From Thermoanaerobacter thermocopriae JCM 7501 (GTDB lineage Bacteria > Bacillota > Thermoanaerobacteria > Thermoanaerobacterales > Thermoanaerobacteraceae), in contig NZ_BAZY01000018.1 of NCBI RefSeq assembly GCF_001310975.1, forward strand, positions 1 through 45,334: 45,334 nucleotides of DNA, written 5' to 3'. Positions 38,616-45,334 of this stretch are shown here, in pieces. Every line of letters starts with the position of its first letter. The first letter of the stretch is position 1. The position numbers and the translations under genes are program-made. Under the pieces are notes generated by a model that was not told the origin of the DNA, did no database searches, and saw only the letters and a program-made list of their open reading frames with translations.

Positions 38616-39479
38616 TTTCTCTTCTTTTTTTCCTTCCGGTTCTATATGGATTATCACGTGTGAATCAGGGAATTTATCCATTATTTGTTTTGAAACTTTA
38701 TGGGATAACTCATGGGCTTCTACTATGTTGTAATTTCTGTCTACTCTCACATGAACATCTACCTCTCTCTTAGTGCCGGATTTCCTCGTCCTTAGTTTAT
38801 GGAAACTGGTAACTTCAGGATTAGCTTTTATTATGTTCTCTATTTCTTTGACCTCCTCATCAGGTAGACTGCTATCTGTCAAATCTTTTAAAACTTCCTT
38901 TGTCAAATCAAATGAAGTTTTTATAATAATCAACGCAACAAAAATGGATATAATGGGGTCTAAAATGGCTAATTTAGTAACTTTTATAATTACAAGCCCT
39001 GTAGTAACTCCTAACGAAGTAAATACATCCGTCAATAAATTCGTTGCATCTGCCTTTAAAGCAATAGAATTCTCTTTTTTAGATACTTTAAACAAAGTGT
39101 ATGAAACAATTCCTTTTACAAAAGATACAAACAACATAACTGCAATTCCCATTTCTAATTTCTCTACATACGTGCCAGCAATTATTCTTCCAACAGCTTC
39201 ATATATAATAAGTACAGCAGCAAAGAATATTAAAATAGCCTCTATAAAACCAGAAATGTTCTCATATTTATTGTGTCCGTAAGGATGGTCTTCGTCTGCT
39301 GGTTTTACTGATACTCTTATCGAAAAAAAAGCAATTATACTGGCTATTAAATCTATTGAAGAATCTACAGCTGCCGAAATTACCACCATTGAATGCATTA
39401 ACACTCCCGCAACCAGTTTCATAATTATTAATGCGCTATTAGAAATCATAGATAATAACGCTGCTTTCTGTTTATCCAT
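38610..39479 (-). CDS. cation diffusion facilitator (CDF) family metal efflux transporter
   Basis: This is a roughly 289-residue protein with six membrane helices and a C-terminal cytoplasmic ferredoxin-like domain. Metal-site residues appear as SAAVDSSIDLIAS (helix 2), HPYGHNKYE (loop) and KADATNLLTDVFTSLGV (helix 5), the usual D/H pattern of CDF exporters for Zn2+, Fe2+, Mn2+ or similar; the metal is not predictable here. The ATG at 39479 follows GGAGG at 5 bases. It is not part of the Bacillus order for this locus. A ZIP importer lies elsewhere in the window. Confidence 0.92.
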   Translation of the reverse strand: MDKQKAALLSMISNSALIIMKLVAGVLMHSMVVISAAVDSSIDLIASIIAFFSIRVSVKPADEDHPYGHNKYENISGFIEAILIFFAAVLIIYEAVGRIIAGTYVEKLEMGIAVMLFVSFVKGIVSYTLFKVSKKENSIALKADATNLLTDVFTSLGVTTGLVIIKVTKLAILDPIISIFVALIIIKTSFDLTKEVLKDLTDSSLPDEEVKEIENIIKANPEVTSFHKLRTRKSGTKREVDVHVRVDRNYNIVEAHELSHKVSKQIMDKFPDSHVIIHIEPEGKKEEKK

Positions 39480-39615
39480 GGCATCCTCCAAATTATCAAT
39501 TGAAATTTAACCTATTGATATACATTATATTTGATTCCTAAAAAATAGTCAAATATTATTAACGTAAAGTATTGAAAATCAAATTCAATTGAAAATGGTA
39601 ATTATCCCCAACTCT

Positions 39616-40434
39616 CTATTTTTTTCCTATAATAAGTTTATACACTTGACTTTTTGGTATTCCCAATTCTTTAGCAGCTCTTTTAATCGCCTCTTTTTTA
39701 TCCATTCCTCCCTCAAGGTATTTTTGAACTAATATTTCTGGTTTTTCTTCAACTTGTTGTTTTTGCGCTCCTTCAATAATTAGTACAATTTCACCTTTTA
39801 TTTCATCTCCCAATTTTACCAAAACCTCATCTACTGTCCCTCTTATGAACTCTTCATGGATTTTAGTAAGCTCTCTTGCTATAACAACCTTTCTATCAGC
39901 TACATAAGATTTCAATTCATGAAGAGTTTCCTTAAGACGGTGAGGAGCTTCATAAAGTATAATAGTTCTTTCTTCCTTTGAAATACGGTTTAGTATTATT
40001 TTTCTTTCTTTGCTTTTTGTTGGTAAAAAACCTTCAAAGACAAAAGAAGAAGTATCTAATCCTGAAGCAACCAAAGCAGTAATTGCAGCAATTGGACCCG
40101 GTAATGGTACAACTTTTATATCTTCTTCTATGCAAAGTTTCACAAGGTCTTCCCCAGGATCTGAGATTGCCGGTGTACCTGCATCTGTAACCAAAGCAAT
40201 TGACTTTCCTTTTTTCAATTCCTCTATAAGTTTTGCCCCTTTTGTCTTTTTGTTATGTTCATGGTAACTGGTAAGAGGTTTTTTTATATCAAAATGATTT
40301 AAAAGTTTAAGAGTTTGTCTCGTGTCTTCCGCAGCTATAATATCAACTTCTTTTAAAATTTTTAAAACTCTTAAGGTTATATCTTCTAAATTACCAATAG
40401 GAGTAGGGCATAGATATAATATACCATAATCCAT
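39616..40434 (-). CDS. rsmI: 16S rRNA (cytidine-1402-2'-O)-methyltransferase
   Basis: The enzyme uses SAM to 2'-O-methylate C1402 in the decoding centre (E. coli numbering). The 272 residues contain LYLCPTPIGNLEDITLR, AAEDTRQTLKLLNHF, ALVTDAGTPAISDPG and LPGPIAAITALVASG, all RsmI/YraL signatures of the tetrapyrrole-methylase fold. It ends with a short helical tail (KKEAIKRAAKELGIPKSQVY). It is transcribed with trmN6, whose stop is 2 bases upstream. Confidence 0.95.
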   Translation of the reverse strand: MDYGILYLCPTPIGNLEDITLRVLKILKEVDIIAAEDTRQTLKLLNHFDIKKPLTSYHEHNKKTKGAKLIEELKKGKSIALVTDAGTPAISDPGEDLVKLCIEEDIKVVPLPGPIAAITALVASGLDTSSFVFEGFLPTKSKERKIILNRISKEERTIILYEAPHRLKETLHELKSYVADRKVVIARELTKIHEEFIRGTVDEVLVKLGDEIKGEIVLIIEGAQKQQVEEKPEILVQKYLEGGMDKKEAIKRAAKELGIPKSQVYKLIIGKK

Positions 40435-40436
40435 TT

Positions 40437-41183
40437 CTACCCCTCCTCTAATTTCTCTTTCGAGTATATTTCTACAATTTCTTTTGTATACTCCCCGTTT
40501 TTTTCATACACATAAAGGGAAGGCAATATATTTAAACCTGGTTGAGAACCTTTTTTAGATTCTATTAGAAGAAGATTGGGCTTACTATCTACATAAGGAT
40601 ATACAAATCTTAATTTTTTAGGTTCTAAATTGTATTTTCTTAAAAAATACAATATGTCAACTAATCTTTCTGCTCTATGAACCATAAAGAATTTTCCCCC
40701 AAATTTTAGAAGTTTTGAAGCAGCCTTTATAAATTCCTCAAGTCCTCCATATATTTCGTATCTCGCAATATTTTCAGATTTTCGTTTTTTATCAAACCCT
40801 GCTTTTACTGGCATATAGGGAGGATTTGAAGTAACTATATCAAATTTTTCATATCCTAGTGTTTTTTCTATCCCTCTTACATCACCTTGTATTATTTTTA
40901 TTCTTTTTTCCATATTATTAATAACTACACTTCTTGTAGCCATATCTGCCATATCTTCTTGTATCTCAACACCATAAATAAATGTATCATAAGTTTTAGC
41001 AGCAATTAATATAGGTATTATGCCAGTTCCACACCCTAAATCGACAATTTTATCTCCTTTTTTAGCAGTAACAAAATTAGCAAGCAATACCGCATCCATT
41101 CCAAATTTAAATTTATCCTTGTGTTGAATTATAACTAAATTTTTTAAATTTAATTCATCTAATCTTTCTCCATCTTTCAACAT
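40437..41183 (-). CDS. tRNA1(Val) (adenine-37-N6)-methyltransferase-like protein (YabB/TrmN6)
   Basis: This 248-residue SAM-dependent methyltransferase has VLLANFV, the SAM-binding IVDLGCGTGIIPILIA and the N6-adenine catalytic motif SNPPYMPV. It corresponds to B. subtilis yabB, upstream of yabC (rsmI). The ATG at 41183 follows AGAGGTG, so the longer in-frame extension upstream is not used. The substrate is inferred from the family; it has not been proven for Firmicutes in general. Confidence 0.9.
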   Translation of the reverse strand: MLKDGERLDELNLKNLVIIQHKDKFKFGMDAVLLANFVTAKKGDKIVDLGCGTGIIPILIAAKTYDTFIYGVEIQEDMADMATRSVVINNMEKRIKIIQGDVRGIEKTLGYEKFDIVTSNPPYMPVKAGFDKKRKSENIARYEIYGGLEEFIKAASKLLKFGGKFFMVHRAERLVDILYFLRKYNLEPKKLRFVYPYVDSKPNLLLIESKKGSQPGLNILPSLYVYEKNGEYTKEIVEIYSKEKLEEG

Positions 41184-41258
41184 TCTATCACCTCTACAAT
41201 ATTCTCGATTTATTTTATCACAAATATCAAAAGTTTTTATTAACTTTTTAAATACGTA

Positions 41259-41287
41259 TTGAAAATTAAAGTAGTGCACAGTATACT
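41259..41287 (+). promoter_or_regulatory. sigma-A promoter for arcA
   Basis: TTGAAA (41259-41264), 17-base spacer, TATACT (41282-41287) on the plus strand, 35 bases before the arcA start. It gives this opposed gene its own transcription. Confidence 0.8.
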
Positions 41288-41321
41288 ATATAAAGAGTTT
41301 AAACATTAGGAGGAGGAAAAG

Positions 41322-42544
41322 TTGACAAAAGTAGTTACCGCTCCCCGCGTATCTTCAGAAATAAATAAATTAAAAATGGCCATTTTGCACAGGCCAGGGA
41401 AAGAATTGGAAAGATTGACCCCACAAAATTTATCCGAACTTCTTTTCGATGATATCCCGTGGGTTAGAAGAATCCAAGAAGAACACGACAACTTTGTAAA
41501 AGTATTGCAACAAAATAACGTCCAAGTGCTTTATTTGCAAAACCTTTTAGAAGAAATATTAAAAGAAGAAAATGTAAAAGAAAAATTTATTGATGAATTA
41601 CTTCAAGTAAACGGAGTAACCTCTCCAAAAATCAATAACTATTTAAAAGAATTCCTTAAAGAAAAATCTCCAAACAATGTTGCCGAAATAGCAATTGCAG
41701 GTTTGGCTTTAAATGAAATAAAGATAAAAAAATCTATGATGGGTTTAGCAGAATACATATACCAAGACAATTATTTTTATATAAAGCCTCTGCCCAACCT
41801 TTATTTTACAAGAGACCCCGGAGCAATGATAGATGGTGGCTTAATGATAAGTTCTATGAAACAGCAGTTAGAAGGCCAGAGACTTTGATATTAAAATACA
41901 TTTATAAATATCATGAAATTTTTAGAAAAAATAATGTTCCTTGGTGGTATGATGATAGTTACCCTCACTCCATAGAAGGAGGAGATGTACTGATATTAAG
42001 CGAAAAAGTTATTGCAGTAGGATGTAGTGAAAGAACAACCCCTCAGGCAATAGAACAACTAGCCCATAATTTATTTGAAAAAGGTTCCTCTGTTGAAAGA
42101 ATATTAGTAGTGCAAATCCCTATAAACCGCTCATATATGCATTTAGATACAGTTTTTACAATGGTTGACACAAACAGATTTGTGTTTTATCCCGGAATAA
42201 AAAACGATTTGAGAGTATTTAGCATCATAAAAGAAGAAAAAGGTTTCTCTATAAATCAAGAAAAAGATTTGCAAACTGCATTAAAAAATGCTCTGAATCT
42301 TTACACAATAGATATAATACCTACAGGAGGTCTTAATGCAATAACTTCTGCAAGAGAACAATGGAACGACAGCACAAATACTTTAGCTATTGCTCCGGGA
42401 GTTATTGTAGCCTACTCCAGAAATGAAATATCTAATAAAATAATGGAAAAAGAAGGAATAAAGGTAATCCCTATTGAAGGATCAGAACTTTCAAGGGGAA
42501 GAGGTGGTCCTCGCTGTATGACTATGCCCCTTTTAAGAGAATAA
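41322..42544 (+). CDS. arcA: arginine deiminase, frameshifted here
   Basis: The enzyme hydrolyses arginine to citrulline and ammonia, the first step of the arginine deiminase pathway. It shows LKMAILHRPGKELERLTP, NLYFTRDPGAMI, EGGDVLIL, the catalytic His segment MHLDTVFTMVD and the nucleophilic Cys in GGPRCMTMP. The frame breaks in the A-run at 41859-41861. One restored A gives SSMKTAVRRPETLIL and 407 residues. TTG start after GGAGGAGG. No arcB, arcC or antiporter lies beside it, so citrulline use must involve genes elsewhere. It is a plus-strand insertion between ricT and trmN6 (where Bacillus has yabA). Confidence 0.94.
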
Positions 42545-42655
42545 TTTTTAGTTTTTATATGATAAAACCAGTTAATAGTATTCTTACATCATTATAAACC
42601 CACGGGATATTTTATGGAAGTGGTATTTTCTATTTAAAAAAGCAGAATAAAAAAT

Positions 42656-42674
42656 AGAGGAAATTTATTCCTCT
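42656..42674. terminator. terminator between arcA and ricT
   Basis: The stem AGAGGAA/TTCCTCT with a 5-base loop is flanked by A/T runs on both sides (ATTTTTT on the minus strand), between converging genes. It overlaps the ricT stop. The preceding arcA-downstream bases 42545-42640 show nothing else. Confidence 0.75.
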
Positions 42675-43543
42675 ATTTCCTCTATTTTTTCTAGTTCCCC
42701 TTCATAATTTTCTTCAATTTCTTCTTCCCTTTCCTCTATAACTTCTACTTCTTCAGGATCATATTCTTTTATTATCTCTATTCCTTCTGCATTTTTCACT
42801 TTCACTTTGAGTTTTCGTCTAATCACATCTACCTCTGCAATTTTCATTTCTTTATCTCCAACTCTTATTATGCTACCAACTTTTGGAAGTTCTGCTTTAA
42901 TTTTATCATACATCTCCTGTTCATATTTTAAACAACACATTAATCGGCCACAAATGCCAGAAATTTTAGTGGGATTTAAAGACAAATTTTGGTCTTTCGC
43001 CATTTTGATAGAAACAGGTTCAAATTCCCCTAAAAAGGTGGTACAACACAGAGGCCTTCCACAAGGTCCTAAACCTCCTATGATTTTTGCTTCATCCCTT
43101 ACTCCTATTTGTCTCAGTTCTATTCTCATCCTAAAAACAGCAGCCAAATCCTTCACTAACTCTCTAAAGTCTACTCTGCCTTCAGCAGTAAAATAAAATA
43201 TGACTTTGGTGTTATCAAAAGTGTATTCTACATCGATTAAATTCATCTCCAAACCATGTTGTTGTATTTTCTCAAGACATATCTCAAAAGCCTTAGCTTC
43301 TTTTTTCTTGTTTTCATAATAATGTTCCACATCCTCTGGCGTCGCAATCCTTATTACTTTTTTTAGAGGAGCCACAATCTCTTCTTCAGCTACTTCTTTT
43401 ATGCCGACAACTACTTCGCCAAATTCTATTCCTCTTATTGTTTCCACTATAACCTTGTCCCCTATTTCTATTGGCAAATCTCCTGGGTCAAAATAGTATA
43501 TCTTCCCCGCTTTTTTAAATCTTACACCTACAACAGTAACCAA
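42665..43543 (-). CDS. ricT: PSP1-domain regulator of RNA processing RicT (YaaT)
   Basis: In B. subtilis RicT (YaaT) works with RicA and RicF in a complex that carries [4Fe-4S] clusters and promotes RNase Y-dependent mRNA maturation, competence, biofilm and sporulation. The PSP1 domain is clear: VVGVRFKKAGKIYYFDPG at the start and the cysteine sites GPCGRPLCCTTFL and GICGRLMCCLKYE. The C-terminus is a strongly acidic Glu-rich tail. The 292-residue length is normal. TTG start with AGGAGG inside the end of holB, so the two are translationally coupled. Confidence 0.95.
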   Translation of the reverse strand: MVTVVGVRFKKAGKIYYFDPGDLPIEIGDKVIVETIRGIEFGEVVVGIKEVAEEEIVAPLKKVIRIATPEDVEHYYENKKKEAKAFEICLEKIQQHGLEMNLIDVEYTFDNTKVIFYFTAEGRVDFRELVKDLAAVFRMRIELRQIGVRDEAKIIGGLGPCGRPLCCTTFLGEFEPVSIKMAKDQNLSLNPTKISGICGRLMCCLKYEQEMYDKIKAELPKVGSIIRVGDKEMKIAEVDVIRRKLKVKVKNAEGIEIIKEYDPEEVEVIEEREEEIEENYEGELEKIEEIEE

Positions 43544-43545
43544 AA

Positions 43546-44520
43546 TTATAAACCTCCTGCCATATCCAAAAGTAGATTTTCTACCGCTAATTGATAGTTT
43601 ACATTTGAATTAATCTGCGAATTAAACTGTTCTATCTTATTAATTATATTATTGAGCTTATTAATAGTCAATTGAGATTCCATTTGTTGTATTTTATTTA
43701 AAAAATCTATATTTTTAATAAAAGAGGCATCTTTTGTAACCTTATAAATAAACAAATCTCTCACATAATAAAGCATAATTTTCAAAATTTCTTCTATATT
43801 GTCTTTATTTTTATCAAAAAATTCAAATTCTTCTATAACTTCAAATCCCCTAATTGTAAGAATTTTTTCTATTTCTTGTATCGTTTCTTTTCTAAAATTT
43901 AAATATTCGTTATCAGTTAATTTATTAGCTTGATCAAAATTTCCATCAGCAATATGAGCTAACACTTCTGCCTCTTTTTCGGGAATATTTTGTTCACATA
44001 TTAAATAGTTCTTTATGGTATTTTTGCTTTCCTTACAAAAGCGAACTATATTACAACGAGAGATGATGGTAGGGAGAAGCTTCTGTTGTTGCGATGCAAT
44101 CAATATAAAAAGGCCATATAAGGGAGGTTCTTCTAAAGTTTTTAAAAAAGCATTTTGTGCTGATACAGTCATTTTATCAGCTTGGTCTATAATAAAAATT
44201 TTTTTGTTAGCTTCATAAGGTCTTATATTAATTTCGTTAGTTATATATCTTATGGTATCAACTTTTATAGAATTCTCCTCTGGCTCTATAAAAAATACGT
44301 CTGGATGATTTTTATCCATTAGCTTTAGGCAAGAGCTACATTTAAAGCAAGGCTTTTCAGTTTCCTTTTTGCAATTTACCATTATGCAAAATACTCTGCC
44401 ATAAATCTTTTCCCTAAGCCTTTTTCTCCTACAAGCAAATAAGCATTTTGAAATTTTATTTTGAGATATTACATTTTTAAAAACATTTAATACTGTTTCA
44501 TGCCCATAAATTCTATACAC
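43546..44520 (-). CDS. holB: DNA polymerase III delta' subunit, two compensating indels here
   Basis: Delta' is part of the clamp loader that places the beta clamp on DNA. The 324-residue frame is open, but residues about 26-47 (KCLFACRRKRLREKIYGRVF) are out of register. Reading the middle stretch in another frame gives AYLLVGEKGLGKRFMAEYFA, the Walker A-like loop normally found here. An extra base near 44445-44448 and a missing base near 44384-44387 explain it. Other features are the zinc-type cluster CFKCSSCLKLMDKNHPDV, the sensor/Walker B region IFIIDQADKMTVSAQNAFLKTLEEPP and the SRC motif SRCNIV. GTG start. Confidence 0.92.
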   Translation of the reverse strand: MYRIYGHETVLNVFKNVISQNKISKCLFACRRKRLREKIYGRVFCIMVNCKKETEKPCFKCSSCLKLMDKNHPDVFFIEPEENSIKVDTIRYITNEINIRPYEANKKIFIIDQADKMTVSAQNAFLKTLEEPPLYGLFILIASQQQKLLPTIISRCNIVRFCKESKNTIKNYLICEQNIPEKEAEVLAHIADGNFDQANKLTDNEYLNFRKETIQEIEKILTIRGFEVIEEFEFFDKNKDNIEEILKIMLYYVRDLFIYKVTKDASFIKNIDFLNKIQQMESQLTINKLNNIINKIEQFNSQINSNVNYQLAVENLLLDMAGGL

Positions 44521-44528
44521 GTTATCAC

Positions 44529-44966
44529 CTATGAATATATGTCTATTAATAATCCTCTTATATCATCTATCATTTTTAAAAGTTCTAAGTGTTTGGAATC
44601 CTTTAAAAATTCTTCTGTAAGCTTTTCTAGTTTACCATTTACTTTTTCTACTAGAGAATAAATTTTCTTCCTTCCTCTTCCGTCGAGATATTCTTTTTTT
44701 GTGTATTTTAACATACCATTTGTCGCTTCTTGCAAAAACTTCTTTACAAGTTTTTTGTAATTAATTAAGTCCTGCAAAGTCAGACTCTCTTTTAATTTTT
44801 GTGCTGCACTGTCTATCTCTGATAAAATCTCACTTAATTTGTCTTGATGAAATTGATCTATTTCTTCATCAAAAGTATCAATAAATTTTTTAGTAACTCT
44901 AGACTTATTATACTCACTTTTTATATCAGAAGAAATTTTAGGAGATTTCACTTCTTGAATCCTCAT
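44529..44966 (-). CDS. yaaR: YaaR-family (DUF327) protein
   Basis: The product is a 145-residue soluble, mostly helical protein with charged heptads (FIDTFDEEIDQFHQDKLSEIL; LQDLINYKKLVKKFLQEA), matching DUF327/YaaR. Its position between darA (yaaQ) and holB is conserved across Firmicutes, but the function is unknown. The ATG at 44966 is preferred over the upstream GTG because AGGGTG lies 6 bases before it. Confidence 0.88.
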   Translation of the reverse strand: MRIQEVKSPKISSDIKSEYNKSRVTKKFIDTFDEEIDQFHQDKLSEILSEIDSAAQKLKESLTLQDLINYKKLVKKFLQEATNGMLKYTKKEYLDGRGRKKIYSLVEKVNGKLEKLTEEFLKDSKHLELLKMIDDIRGLLIDIYS

Positions 44967-44976
44967 GTCAAACACC

Positions 44977-45306
44977 CTAAATCCTGAGAAATTTTTCTAC
45001 ATTTAACACAAAAACTGTAGCTCCACCAATCGTAACTTCAACAGCTTGAGGCAGGAAAATGTCTGTTGCACCACCCATAGGCGTAGGAGAAGTAATTATT
45101 CTATCGCGAGTTTTACATTTTTGTTCTATTATGCTGATAACATCTTCTAATTTTTCGTCTTCTACACCTATTATCAAAGTTGTATTGCCAGACCTTAAAA
45201 ATCCTCCAGTAGATGCTATTCTCGTAAAGCTAAATCCTCCCTCAGTCAAACCATCCATAAGTCTTCTCACATCTTCGTCCTGCACAATAGCTAACACCAG
45301 CTTCAT
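44977..45306 (-). CDS. darA: cyclic-di-AMP receptor DarA (PstA/YaaQ), PII-like
   Basis: This 109-residue PII-like trimeric signalling protein binds the second messenger c-di-AMP in Firmicutes. Signature segments are the N-terminal KLVLAIVQDEDV, IASTGGFLRSGNTTLIIGVE (ligand loop) and the C-terminal GGATVFVLNVEKF. AAAGGAGGG stands before the ATG at the very edge of the window. First gene here of the darA-yaaR-holB-ricT series (tmk would lie upstream). It is complete. Confidence 0.96.
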   Translation of the reverse strand: MKLVLAIVQDEDVRRLMDGLTEGGFSFTRIASTGGFLRSGNTTLIIGVEDEKLEDVISIIEQKCKTRDRIITSPTPMGGATDIFLPQAVEVTIGGATVFVLNVEKFLRI

Positions 45307-45334
45307 GTTAACCCTCCTTTACAACAAATATTTT

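Noticed and set aside
42545..42640. Additional arc gene after arcA
   Set aside because: The stretch is AT-rich with stops in all frames and contains no ribosome site or motif.

Overview
The window is AT-rich chromosomal DNA from a thermophilic, endospore-forming, anaerobic Firmicute, most likely a Thermoanaerobacter/Caldanaerobacter-type organism. This placement is inferred from Lys/Glu/Ile-rich proteins, clostridial gene order, sporulation genes (spo0F-like, spmA/spmB, yabE, abrB), an Rnf complex, and no aerobic respiration genes. I see no insertion sequence, prophage, CRISPR array, tRNA or rRNA.

Layout. (1) 1-16.3 kb, nearly all minus strand, follows the Bacillus subtilis spo0F-to-murAA order. 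Read in the direction of transcription it is spo0F-like, fba, rho-rpmE, tdk-yqhQ-prmC-prfA, a ZIP metal transporter behind an attenuator-like leader, tsaC-ywlE-rpiB-upp-comEB-wecA-wecB, and then ywmB-murA. A lone plus-strand small membrane protein gene sits between wecB and ywmB, where many Firmicutes carry the F1Fo ATP synthase operon. (2) 16.6-21.7 kb is a complete rnfCDGEAB operon for a ferredoxin:NAD+ oxidoreductase ion pump. (3) 22-24 kb is a two-gene unit: a membrane protein with an extracytoplasmic domain, then an FtsH-like AAA+/M41 protease. A GC-rich intergenic island lies on each side. (4) 24.3-29.3 kb holds a NifX-like protein, an Mrp/ApbC Fe-S carrier, the sigI-rsgI sigma/anti-sigma pair, an SLH + PrcB-like surface protein and a His-less HPr-like protein. 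(5) 29.3-45.3 kb follows the B. subtilis yaaQ-to-ksgA order on the minus strand: darA-yaaR-holB-ricT, trmN6-rsmI, abrB (plus strand here), metG with a T-box, tatD, yabE, rsmA. Inserted into it are arcA, a CDF transporter, spmA-spmB and a CCA-adding-type enzyme.

Sequence quality matters here. At least 17 genes, including indispensable ones (rho, prfA, metG, holB), are broken by about 23 indels. Twenty are explained by one missing base, often in a homopolymer. When each is corrected the genes regain the family's normal length and motifs. These are almost certainly sequencing or consensus errors rather than real pseudogenes, so I annotate the full loci and state where the frame breaks. The apparent YwlE-RpiB fusion may have the same cause.

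The most interesting unexplained items are the promoter-anti-terminator-terminator leader in front of the ZIP transporter, the two GC-rich islands around the FtsH-like cassette, and the sigI-rsgI-SLH/PrcB surface-sensing unit.
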